DNA of 64,000 bases from Balaenoptera acutorostrata (Eukaryota; Chordata; Mammalia; Artiodactyla; Balaenopteridae). The DNA lies in the NCBI RefSeq assembly GCF_949987535.1, contig NC_080075.1, forward strand, positions 372,001-436,000. Direction: 5' to 3'. The stretch's first letter is position 1, and each line of letters begins with the position of its first letter. The position numbers and the translations under genes are program-made. Below, piece by piece: positions 34,790 to 45,652 of the stretch. Under the pieces are notes generated by a model that was given only the letters and a program-made list of their open reading frames with translations, ran no database searches and had not been told where the DNA came from.

Positions 34790-34944
34790 CTGGAATGACC
34801 AGGAGGTCAGCCAGCAGCGCCCCCCACCCAACCTCACTAAGTTACCACAAGAAACAAAAGACACCTCTGTGCAGAAAGACAGAGCATCACCAGCCTGATG
34901 GTGTCCTGAGGAAGGCTGGCTGGCATCTGGGAACTGACTGCTAT

Positions 34945-35386
34945 AGTGGGTTGAATGGGGGGCCCCCAAAAGTTATGTCCACGTCATGCCCCCCAGAATC
35001 TGAGGATGGAACCTTATTTGGAAGTAGGGTCTTTGCAGGTGTAATTAGTTATGGATCTGGAGATGAGGTCATCCTGGATCAAGGTGGCCGTAAATCAATG
35101 ACAGTGTCCTTCTAAGAGACCAGAGAAGAGACAGACACAGAGGAGACAGCAGGTGAAGACGGAGGCAGAGATGGGAGAGATGTGGTCACAAGCCCAGGGA
35201 TGCCTGGAGCCCCCAGAAGCTAGAAGAGGCAGGAAGGACCCTCCCCTGGAGCCTCCAGAGGGAAGGTGGCCCTGGGACACCTTGATCTCAGACGTCTGGT
35301 CTCCAGGGCTGAGAGAGGACAGGTTTCTGTCGCTCTGAGCCTCGGTTTGTGGTCGTTTATCACAGCTACCCCGGGAAGCTAATGCA
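34945..35386 (+). mobile_element. MaLR-type LTR, sense
   Basis: It opens TGCTATAGTGGGTTGAATGG. ACCTTATTTGGAAGTAGGGT and GGTGAAGACGGAGGCAGAG follow, and it ends CCCCGGGAAGCTAATGCAG. These are the landmarks of an MST/MLT1-class LTR in order. Confidence 0.85.
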
Positions 35387-36097
35387 GCTGGTGAGCAGCT
35401 CCCTGCCCTGATCTAAACCCTCCCTCCTCCCGTTAGGGGCAGCCCCCTGCGCCTGTGCTGTTTGCACAAACCATGTGGCTCATGCTGAGCCCCGGCTCCC
35501 CTTCTGGGCACTGGCATTTTGGAGGGTGAGGGCAGACAACACCACGTGACCAGCCCCCAGCCGGGTGCCAAGTGTCTAATGAGCCTCCCTGGGGGGACGG
35601 GGGTGGGGGTAACTGTCATGGTTCTGCCCTTCGTCGCTGGGGGAAGAGACACCCTAGAGACCCTCGAGGGAAGGAGGGGGCATGAAGGGTCTTGAGGTGA
35701 CCGGAGCAGGGGCCCTCCCTCCCGTGCATCCCTACTGCGTGCTGTGACCCATCTCAGCTATGAGCACACAAGCCACAAGCCTGTGCTGGGTCCTGTGAGC
35801 CTCCCAGCCAGTCCCTGAAGGTGAGGGCGGCCCTGCAAACCCCAGCCCTCTCCTCCACATCTAGTAGGTGGAAGACCCACTTCTCCTTGCCATTCCAGAA
35901 GCAGTTCTGGGGCTGTCCTTGGAAGGCTTCTGGGGTTATGCGGGCTGAGCCCCTGTTGCTAAGCCCCCACTTCCCCACAAGAACGTCCAGAGCAAGCAGT
36001 TTGTCCTGTTGCCCGAATGCCCCCCTCCACCAATATTCTCAGGAAACAATCAGAGAGGACGCTCATTCACACGCCCCTCCCAGCACACAGGGCTCTC
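35387..36097. other. Unassigned GC-rich sequence
   Basis: No feature supported. Confidence 0.4.
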
Positions 36098-36295
36098 CTG
36101 GGCAGGCCCCTCCCAGGGCATGGGACCCACCTGGGCAGGCCCCTCCCAGGGCATGGGACCCACCTGGGCAGGCCCCTCCCAGGGTATGGAGGACACCTGG
36201 GAAGGCACCCAGCAGGCCACGGGGCTCATGTGGGCAGGTTCCTCCCAGGGCACAGGGCCCATCTGGGCAGGCACCCCTACAGGGCTGGGCACACA
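36098..36295. repeat. 33-bp minisatellite, six copies
   Basis: Units start with CTGGGCAGGCCCCTCCCAGG or a variant at 36098, 36131, 36164, 36197, 36230 and 36263, exactly 33 bp apart with no indels. The first three are nearly identical; the rest are diverged. As 33 is a multiple of three, several frames stay open and read 11-residue repeats. Confidence 0.95.
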
Positions 36296-37284
36296 GGAAC
36301 CGTGCACATAGCCCTCATTGCAGAGCACCCCCAGCCCACCTGTTGGTCAGAGCTGACCCTGAGCACCTCAGAGCAGGGCTTGAACTAACAAACAGCAGCT
36401 CCGACAGGTCTGTGACCCTGGGCTTCACTCATGTGGCCTCCCTCCACCGGGTCTTCCAGAGGGTTCCGCTGCACCTGGGGAACTGGGCTCCTGTCTCCAC
36501 CCACCACCCCTCTTCTCCCTGACTCCTGGGTTCTTCTCAGTAGGAGAGGGTCTTCTTGAAATTGTCTCCCACTCTTGAACCAGATAAAATGTTTAGAAAA
36601 CAAGCCAGAGCTGCAGCCCCTTGTCTATCCTGACCCTCAGGACCCTACACCTGTTCCTTGGACCTGGCCAGTGCAGCAAGGCCCATTTTCTGCAACTATG
36701 AGCCCCTGAGGGGCGAGGACTGGCTGACCTGGGCAGCCTGACCTGGGCGGCCAGCCTTCCCCAGGCGTGCCTGGGTTGAGCTCTGTAGAGACACCCCTCC
36801 AGGCAGCAAGAGCCCCTGCAGCTGTGCCTAAGGCCATACTCTCTGCCCCATCAGCCGCCACAAGGCTGGGCTTGTGGAAGGGAGTGAGGGCCCACGGCCT
36901 TGTGGGTAGCCCGGTCTGAGTGGGGCTCTGCTGGACCTTCCACTGGAGTTGCCGGGCTGCTACCTGCTAAGGAAGAGGATGTGTCGCCCATACCTGCCGT
37001 TGGAAGTTCTCCCCAGGCAGAGGTGAGGAAGGAAAAAGGCAGTGGGGGCCAGGAGAGGAGGGGTAACCCAGGTAGGGAAATGGAAGGCTTCCAGAAGAGC
37101 ATCTGGGGCCAGGACCACCCTGTACGGCCTGCGAGACCCTACTCAGCAAGCATGCTGTCACTGGCGTGGCTGCAAGCCCTTTCCTCCAGCCGGTAAGGTC
37201 CTTGCACATATTTAGGCTTGCTTCCCTGGGAAGGGTGGATAAAGTTCAGGAGCAGCTGGCTGGGGGTCAGCTAAGGCTAAGTTA
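36296..37284. other. Unassigned GC-rich sequence
   Basis: No gene or repeat can be supported. GC content falls sharply after about 37250. Confidence 0.4.
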
Positions 37285-38351
37285 GGAATGCAGTTAAGGA
37301 ATTTAGCATTTTTTTATGTATGGAAAGATGCAAGAATCTGGGCTCACCGAAATCATTTTTTTGATATGTACCACAGCTATCTGGGGCCTGTATCCTATAT
37401 TTGCATATCCTGAGTTTCCTCAGAGCTCACTGGCTCATGTTGGAGGGCTGCAATCACTGATGACTGATCCTCTCCTCCTGGTCAGGAATTTGACCAATAT
37501 TAGGGAGACATTTTGTGATCAAATTTTGTCCCATGGTGCTGGGAGGCTCATACCAGGTCAGGCGAAATTTCTCAATATGCCACTCCAGGTGCTAATTTTC
37601 GGATTAGGCCCTATTGATAATTAAAGATTCTCTGGATCCTCTGTCTAATTATGATCCAGTCCACATTTTCCCTTGTTGCTCCTTCCCATACCTAGAATCA
37701 CATTATTACGATTATTTTATGTTATAAAAGTGATCTACTTCCTTAAGATTTTCAGCCACAGAAGTTTTGCTGGAGGCCCGGTTACACACTGGGTACTGCA
37801 AGAGACAACAATCTTATAAAATACACAGGATATAAGTAATGCAGCTGGTAACACTGACAAAGACATAGTGCAGCAGCAAGACACAAAGCACAAATAATTT
37901 GGAAATAAAAACAAATGAAAACAATGATTAGCATAATATCAAGTCCACAGGAGAGCCAGCTGGAGACGACAAATTCTGACAGGATCAGGTAGAGAGAAAA
38001 AGATAAATGTTTCGTCTTTGTTTACAAAGTCACACTTTATCAACTTGTTGTAGGTCATAGCATAAGAGAAAATGTTTTTCCGAAAAACAAACATTAAAGC
38101 CAGTATATTTCCCAAAGTCATAAAGTTATAAATCACATTTACCAGTTTTTTCAGTCCCATGTCATTAATTCCTGTTGATCTGGATCAAATAATCAGGTTT
38201 CCCATTAGTTTTATCATTTGTTACCCAATCCAGTGATATTATGTAAAGGCTATGAGAAACTTATATTTGTTTAAAAGTTCCTTTTTATTAGTCATCTTGA
38301 AAATCTTCATTTTGTAAAGGCATCAGGACAAGACTTAAAATAGCACGGTTA
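37285..38351 (-). mobile_element. Probable ERV-derived sequence, left part
   Basis: The first 430 bp are homologous to 26225-26740. The rest (CTGGGTACTGCAAGAGACAA, CAGGAGAGCCAGCTGGAGAC) looks like reverse-strand ERV sequence I associate with artiodactyl genomes, but it encodes nothing now. It stops at AAAATAGCACGGTTA (38337-38351). A near-identical AAAATAGCATGGTTA stands at 48205, on the far side of the L1 block, where the remnant appears to continue. Confidence 0.5.
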
Positions 38352-38883
38352 GTGTGGTGAGGGCCTGCACTACACTGAGTACTCACTGTCCCCCACCAAG
38401 CGGTCGGATGCCAACATTGACCAGGCACTGGTGTCAGGCCTGAGCCTCTGAGGTGGAAGAGCCAAGTTCTGGCCCACCAGAGACGTCCCAGCCCCACATA
38501 ATAACAATTGGCGAGAGCTCTCCCAAAGATCTCTGTCTCAACGCTAAGAGCCAGCTCCACCCAACGGCCAGCAAGCTCCAGTGTTGCACACCCCATGCCA
38601 AACAACTAGCAAGACAGGAACACAGCCCCACCCATTAGCAGAGAGGCTGCCTAAAATCATACTAAGTTCACAGACACCCCAAAACACACCACTGGATGTG
38701 GCCCTGCCCACCAGAAACACAAGATCCAGCCCCACCCACCAGAACACAGGCACCAGTCCCCTCCACCAGGAAGCCTACACAGGCCACTCACCCACTCGGG
38801 GAAGGCACCAAAAACAAAAACAACGGGAACTACAAACCTGCAGCCTGCAAAAAGGAGACCCCAAACACAGTAAGTTAAACAAA
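38352..38883 (+). other. L1 5' UTR, truncated
   Basis: From about 38424 the sequence matches the end of the 5' UTR of the L1 at 60657 (GTGTCAGGCCTGAGCCTCTG, CATGCCAAACAACTAGCAAG). The first 70 bp do not match and may be a variant leader. An open frame runs through from 38581, but the real ORF1 start is the ATG at 38884. Confidence 0.7.
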
Positions 38884-39774
38884 ATGAGAAGACAGAGAAA
38901 TATGCAGCAGATGAAGGAGCAGGGTCAAAACCCACCAGACCAAACAAATGAAGAGGAAATAGGCAGTCTACCTGAAAAAGAATTCAGAGTAATGATAGTA
39001 AAGATGATCCAAAATCTTAGAAATAGAATGAAGGAAATACAAGAAACGTTTAAAAAGGACCTAGAAGAACTAAAGAGCAAACAAACAATGATGAACAACA
39101 CAATAAATGGAATTAAATATTCTCTAGAAGGAAACAATAGCAGAATAACTGAGGCAGAACACACAAATGACCTGGAAGATAAAATAGTGGGAATAACAAC
39201 CACAGAGCAGAATAAAGGAAAAAGAATGAAAAGAATTGAGGACAGTCTCAGAGACTTCTGGGACAACATTAAATGCACCAACATTCAAATTATAGGGGTC
39301 CCAGAAGAAGAAGAGACAAATAAAGGGTCTGACAAAATATTTGAAGAGATTATAGTTGAAAACTTCCCTAACATGGGCAAGGAAATAGTAAATCAAGTCC
39401 AGGAAGCGCAGAGAGTCCCATACAGGATAAATCCAAAGAGAAACCCGCCAAGACACATATTAATCGAACTATCAAAAATTAAATACAAAGAAAAAATATT
39501 AAAAGCAGCAAGGGAAAAACAACAAATATCATACAAGGGAATCCCCATAAGGTTAACAGCTGATCTTTCAGCAGAAACTCTGCAAGCCAGAAGGGACTGG
39601 CAGGACATATTTAAAGTGATGAAAGGAAAATACCTACAACCAAGATTACTCTATCCAGCAAGGATCTCATTCAGATTCAATGGAGAAATTAAAACTTTTA
39701 CAGACAGGCAAAAGTTAAGAGAATTCAGCATCACCAAACCAGCTTTACAACAAATGCTAAAGGAACTTCTCTAG
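38884..39774 (+). CDS. L1 ORF1 protein, intact frame, 296 codons
   Basis: The frame ATG 38884 to TAG 39774 is uninterrupted. ORF1p binds L1 RNA as a trimer and is needed for retrotransposition. Residues about 30-110 are charged and heptad-like (coiled coil, LRNRMKEIQETFKKDLEELK). The RNA-recognition region follows (IKCTNIQIIGVPEEE). The C-terminal domain is basic and aromatic (YPARISFRFNGEIKTFTDRQ). In the coiled coil it lacks two residues relative to the copy at 62814 (HTNDLED where that copy has EERISDLED). ORF2 downstream is broken, so the element is not autonomous. The start was chosen by comparison with the other copy and its MRRQRN opening. Confidence 0.85.
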   Translation: MRRQRNMQQMKEQGQNPPDQTNEEEIGSLPEKEFRVMIVKMIQNLRNRMKEIQETFKKDLEELKSKQTMMNNTINGIKYSLEGNNSRITEAEHTNDLEDKIVGITTTEQNKGKRMKRIEDSLRDFWDNIKCTNIQIIGVPEEEETNKGSDKIFEEIIVENFPNMGKEIVNQVQEAQRVPYRINPKRNPPRHILIELSKIKYKEKILKAAREKQQISYKGIPIRLTADLSAETLQARRDWQDIFKVMKGKYLQPRLLYPARISFRFNGEIKTFTDRQKLREFSITKPALQQMLKELL

Positions 39775-39832
39775 GCAGGAAACACAAGAGAAGAAAAAGA
39801 CCTACAAAAACAAACCCAGACCAATTAAGAAA

Positions 39833-42800
39833 ATGGTAATAGGAACATACATATCAATAGTTACCTTTAATGTAAATGGATTAAATGCTCCAACCTAAAG
39901 ACATAGACTGGCTGAATGGATCCAAAAATAAGACCAGTATATATGCTGTCCACAAGAGACCCACTTCAGACCTAGGGAAACATACAGACTGAAAGCGAGG
40001 GGATGGGAGAAGATATTGCATGCAAATGGAAATCAAAAGAAAGCTGGAGTAGCAATTTTCATATCAGACAAAATAGACTTTAAAATAAAGACTATTACAA
40101 GAGACAAAGAAGGACACTACATAATGATCAAGGGATAAAACCAAGAATAAGATATAACAATTGTAAATATTTATGCACCCAACATAGGAGCACCTCAATA
40201 CATAACGCAAATGCTAACAGCCATAAAAGGGGAAATTGACAGTAACACAATCATAGTAGGGGACTTTTAACACCCCACTTTCACCAATGGACAGATCATC
40301 CAAAATGAAAATAAATAAGGAAACGCAAGCTTTAAATGACACATTAAACAAGATAGATTTAATTGATATTTACAGGACATTCCATTCAAAACAACGGAAT
40401 CCACTTTCTTCTCAAGTGTTCATGGAACAATCTCCAGGATAGATCATATCTTGGGTCACAAATCAAGTCTTGGTAAATTTAAGAAAATTGAAATCATATC
40501 ATGTATCTTTCCTGACCACAAAGCTATAACACTAGATATCAATTACAGGAAAAAACTGTAAAAATACAAATACAAGGAGGCTAAACAATACGCTACTAAA
40601 TAACCAAGAGATCACTGAAGAAATCAAAGAGGAAATCAAAAAATACCTAGAAAAGAATGACAATGAAAACAATGACAACCCAAAACCTATGGGATGCAGT
40701 GAAAGCAATTCTAAGAGGGAAGTTTATAGCAATATAATCCTACTTCAAGAAACAAGAAAAATCTCAAATGAACAACCTAACCTTACACCTAAAGCAATTA
40801 GAGAAAGAAAGACAAAACCACCCCCCCAAAGTTAGCAGAAGGAAAGAAATCATAAAAATCAGATCAGAAATAAATGAAAAAGAAATGAAGAACACAACAG
40901 CAAAGATCAATAAAATTACAACCTGGTTCTTTGAGAAGATGAACAAAATTGATAAACCATTAGCCAGACTCATCAAGAAAAAAAGGGAGAAGACTCAGAT
41001 CAATGGAATTAGAAATGAAAAAGGAGAAGTAACAACTGACACTGCAGAAATACAAAGGATCATGAGAGATTACTGCAAACAATTATATGCCAATAAAATG
41101 GACAACCTGGAGAAATGCACAAATTCTTAGAAAAGCACACCTTCTGAGACTGAACCAGGAAGAAATAGAAAATATAAACAGACCAATCACAAGCACTGAA
41201 ATTGAAACTGTGATTAAAACTCTTCCAACAAACAAAAGCCCAGGACCAGATGGCTTCACAGGCGAATTCTGTCAAACAATTAGAGAAGACCTAACACCTA
41301 TCCTTCTCAAACTCTTCCAAAATATAGCAGAGGGAAGAACACGCCCAAACTCATTCTACGAGGCCACCCTCACCCTGATACCAAAACCAGACAAAGATGT
41401 CACAAAGAAAGAAAACTACAGGTCAATATCACTGATGAACATAGATGCAAAAATCCTCAACAAAATACTAGCAAACAGATTCCAACAGCACATTAAAAGG
41501 ATCATACAACATGATCAAGCAGGGTTTATCCCAGGAATGCAAGGATTCTTCAATATACACAAATCAATCAATGTGATACACCATATTAACAAATTGAAGG
41601 ATATTAACCATATGATAATCTCTATAGATGCAGAAAAAGCTTTTGACAAAATTCAACACCCATTATGATAAAAACCCTCCACAAAGTAGGCATAGAGGGA
41701 ACTTACCTCAACATAATAAAGGCTATATATGACAAACCCACAGCCAACATCGTCCTCAATGGTGAAAAAATGAAACCATTTCCACTAAGATCAGAAACAA
41801 GACAAGGTTGCCCACTCTCACCACTATTATTCAACATTGTTTTGGAAGTTTTAGCCACAGCAATCAGAGAAGAAAAAGAAATAAAAGGAATCCATACTGG
41901 ATAAGAAGAAGTAAAGCTGTCACTGTTTGCAGATGACATGATACTATGCAAAGAGAATCCTTAAGATGCTACCAGAAAACTACTACAACTAATCAACGAA
42001 TCTGGTAAAGTAGCAGGATACAAAATTAATGCACAGAAATCTCTTGCATTCCTATACACTAATGATGAAAAATCTGAAATAGAAATTAAGGAAACACTCC
42101 CATTTACCACTGCAACAAAAAGAATAAAATACCTAGGAATAAACCCACCTAAGGAGACAAAAGACCTATATGCAGAAAACTATAAGATACTGATGAAAGA
42201 AATTAAAGATGATACAAACAGATGGAGAGATATAGGATGTTCTTGGATTGGAAGAATCAACATAGTGAAAATGACTATACCACCCAAAGCAATCTACAGA
42301 TTCAGTGCAATCCCTATCAAACTACCAATGGCATTTTTCACAGAACTAGAACAAAAAAATTTCACAATTTGTATGGAAACACAAAAGACCCCGAATAACC
42401 AAAGAAATCTTGAGAAAGAAAAACGGAGCTGGAGGAATCAGGCTCCCTGACTTCAGAGTATACTACAAAGCTACAGTAATCAAGACGGTATGGTACTGGC
42501 ACAAAAACAGAAATATAGATCAATGGAACAGGATAGAAAGCCCAGAGAGAAACCCATGCACGTATGGTCACCTTATCTTTGATAATGGAGACAAGACTAT
42601 ACAATGGAGAAAAGACAGCCTCTTCAATAAGTGGTGCTGGGAACACTGGACAGCTAAATATAAAAGAGTGAAATTAGGGGCTTCCCTGGTGGCGCAGTGG
42701 TTGAGAATCTGCCTGCTACTGCAGGGGACACGGGTTCGAGCCCTGGTCTGGGAAGATCCCACATGCCACGGAGCAGCTGGGCCCGTGAGCCACAACTACT

Positions 42801-42963
42801 GAGCCTGCGCGTCTGGAGCCTGTGCCCCGCAACGGGAGGGGCCGCGATAGTGAAAGGCCCGCACACCGCGATGAAGAGCGGTCCCCGCACCGCGATGAGG
42901 AGTGGCCCCCACTTGCCGCAACTAGAGAAAACCCTCGCACGAACCGAAGACCCAACACAGTCA

Positions 42964-43010
<47 letters not shown>

Positions 43011-43990
43011 AAAGAGTGAAATTAGAACACTCTCTAACACCATACACAAAAATAAACTCAAAATGGATTAAAGACCTAAATGTAAAGCCAGACAATACAA
43101 AACTCTTAGAGGAAAACATAGGCAGAACACTCTATGACATGAATCACAGCAAGATCCTTTTTGACCCAGCTCCTAGAGAAATGGAAATAAAAACAAAAAT
43201 AAACAAATGGGACCTAATGAAACCTAAAAGCTTTTCCACAGCAAAGGAAACCATAAACAAGACCAAAAGACAACCCTCAGAATGGGAGAAAATATTTGCA
43301 AATGAAGCAACTGACAAAGGATTAATCTCCAAACTGCATGAGCAGCTCATGCAGCTCAATATCAAAAAAACAAGCAATCCAATCCAAAAACGGGCAGAGG
43401 ACCTAAATAGACATTTCTCCAAAGAAGATATACAGATTGCCAACAAACACATGAAAGGATGTTCAACATCACTAATCATTAGAGAAATGCAAATCAAAAC
43501 TACAGTGAGGTATCACCTCACACCAGTCAGAATGGCCATCATCAAAATATCTACAAACAATAAATGCTGGAGAGGCATTTATTGGAGAAAAGGGAACCCT
43601 CTTGCACTGTTGGTGGGAATGTGAATTGATACAGCCACTATGGAGAACAGTATGGAGGTTCCTGAAAAAACTAAAAATAGAACTACCATACGGCCCAGCA
43701 ATCCCACTACTGGGCATATACCCTGAGAAAACCATAATTCAAAAAGAATCATGCACCACAATGTTCATTGCAGCTCTATTTACAATAGCCAGGACACGGA
43801 AGCAACCTAAGTGTCCATCATCGGATGAATGGATAAAGAAGATGTGGCCCATATATACAATGGAATATTACTCAGCCATAAAAAGAAACGAAATTAAGTT
43901 ATTTGCAGTGAGGTGGATGGACCTAGAGTCTGTCCTACAGAGTGAAGTAAGTCAGAAAGAGAAAAACAAATACTCTATGCTAACACATAT
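39833..43990 (+). pseudogene. L1 ORF2 (endonuclease/reverse transcriptase), broken
   Basis: ORF2 starts at ATG 39833 and meets its first stop at codon 22 (39896-39898), inside the endonuclease domain. Identifiable regions include the endonuclease (CTGTCCACAAGAGACCCACT), the RT with [13 protein letters not shown] near 41800, and the LFADDM active-site motif (GCAGATGACATGATA) near 41925-41942. The C-terminal region follows to about 43990. Single-base stops, several of them AAA to TAA (for example 41902-41904), and frameshifts inactivate it. A SINE at 42678 also splits it. Confidence 0.9.
42678..43009 (+). mobile_element. CHR-type SINE in L1 ORF2
   Basis: It begins GGGCTTCCCTGGTGGCGCAG and ends in a long (AAAT)n tail. 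The perfect 16-bp duplication AAAAGAGTGAAATTAG at 42662-42677 and 43010-43025 is L1 ORF2 sequence. Confidence 0.97.
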
Positions 43991-44382
43991 ATATGGAATC
44001 TAAAAAAAAAAAACAAAACAGGTTATGAAGCACCTAGGGGCAGGACAGGAATAAAGATGCAGACCTACTAGAGAATGGACTTGAGGACATGGGGAGGGGG
44101 AAGAGTAAGCTGGGACAAAGTGAGAGAGTTGCATGGACATATATACATTACCAAACATAAAATCGATAGCTAATGAGAAGCAGCCGCATAACACAGGGAG
44201 ATCAGCTTGGTGCTTTGTGACCACCTGGAGGGGTGGGATAGGGAGGGTGAGAGGTAGGGAGACGCAAGAGGGAAGAGATATGGGGATATATGTATATGTA
44301 TAGCTGATTCACTTTGTTATAAAGCAGAAACTAACACACCATTGTAAAGCAATTATACTCCAATAAAGATGTTAAAAAAAAA
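43991..44382 (+). other. L1 3' UTR and first poly-A
   Basis: G-rich 3' UTR sequence leads to CACCATTGTAAAGCAATTAT, the polyadenylation signal AATAAAG and an A run at 44374-44382, a normal L1 end. Confidence 0.9.
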
Positions 44383-44441
44383 GGTTTTATTATATTTAAC
44401 AACTGATTTTCCTCTCAAAAACAAAAAACAAACAAACAAAA
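44383..44441 (+). other. Non-L1 spacer plus second A-rich tail
   Basis: About 34 bp (GGTTTTATTATATTTAACAA then CTGATTTTCCTCTC) match neither L1 copy. An A-rich stretch with C interruptions follows, before L1 ORF2 resumes. This is the pattern of a short 3' transduction. Confidence 0.5.
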
Positions 44442-45296
44442 AAATGAAAAAGAAATGAAGGACACAATAGCAAATATCAATAGAACTAAAAGCTGGTTCT
44501 TTGAGAAGATAAACAAAATTGATCAAACATTAGCCAGACTCATCAAGAAAAAAAGGGAGAAGACTCAAATCAACAGAATTAAAAATGAGAAGGGTGAAGT
44601 AACAACTGACACTGCAGAAATACAAAGGATCATGAGAGATTACTACAAGCAACTGTATGCCAATAAAATGGGCAACCTGGAGAAATGGACAAATTCTTAG
44701 AAAAGCACACCATCCGAGACTGAACCAGGAAGAAATAGAAAATATAAACAGACCAATCACAAGCACTGAAATTGAAACTGTGATTAACTCTTCCAACAAA
44801 CAAAAGCCCAGGACCAGATGGATTCACAGGCAAATTCTATCAAACATTTAGAGAAGAGCTAACACCTATCCTTCTCAAACTCTTCCAAAATATAGCAGAG
44901 AGAGGAACACTCCCAAACTCATTCTACAAGGCCCACCATCACCCTGATACCAAAACCAAAGATGTCACAAAAAAAGAAAACTACAGGCCAATATCACTGA
45001 TGAACATAGATGCAAAAATCCTCAACAAAATGCTAGCAAACAGAATCCAACAGCACATTAAAAGGATCATTCACCATGATCAAGTGGGGTTTATCCCAGG
45101 AATGCAAGAATTCTTCAATATGTTCAAATCAATCAATGTGATACACCATAATAACAAATTGAAGGATAAAAACCATATGAGAATCTCAATAGACTCAGAA
45201 AAACTTTTGACAAAATTCAACACCCATTTATGATAAAAGAAAAACTCTTCAGAAAGTAGGCATAGAGGGAACCTACCTCAACAAAGTAAAGGCCAT

Positions 45297-45652
45297 GGGA
45301 TTTCCCTGGTGGCGCAGTGGTTAAGAATCCACCTACCAATGCAGGGGACATGGGTTCGATCCCTGATCCAGAAGATCCCACATGCCATGGACAACTAAGC
45401 CTGTGCCACACAGCTACTAAGCCTGCGCTCTACAGCCTGTGAGCCACAACTACTAAAGCCCACGTTCCACAACTACTGAAGCCCACGCGCCTAGAGCCCG
45501 TGCTCCGCAACAAGAGAAACCACCGCAATGAGAAGCCCACGCACCATGACCAAGAGTAGCTCCTGCTCGCCATAACTAGAGAAAGCCTGTGCACAGCAAC
45601 GAAGACTCAACACAGCCAAAAATAAATAAATTTATTTTAAAAATAAAAAAAT
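45297..45652 (+). mobile_element. CHR-type SINE in second L1
   Basis: It begins GGGATTTCCCTGGTGGCGC. Flanks AAAGTAAAGGCCAT (left, 45283-45296) and AAATAAAGGCTAT (right, about 45653-45665) are an imperfect target duplication of ORF2 sequence. Confidence 0.93.

Noticed and set aside
34276..35115. 279-codon plus-strand open frame as a gene
   Set aside because: It runs across the candidate minus-strand exon and into the MaLR LTR at 34945, so it is a composite of unrelated sequence.
17966..37284. Telomeric TTAGGG arrays expected in a subtelomere
   Set aside because: I looked for tandem TTAGGG or CCCTAA on both strands and saw none.
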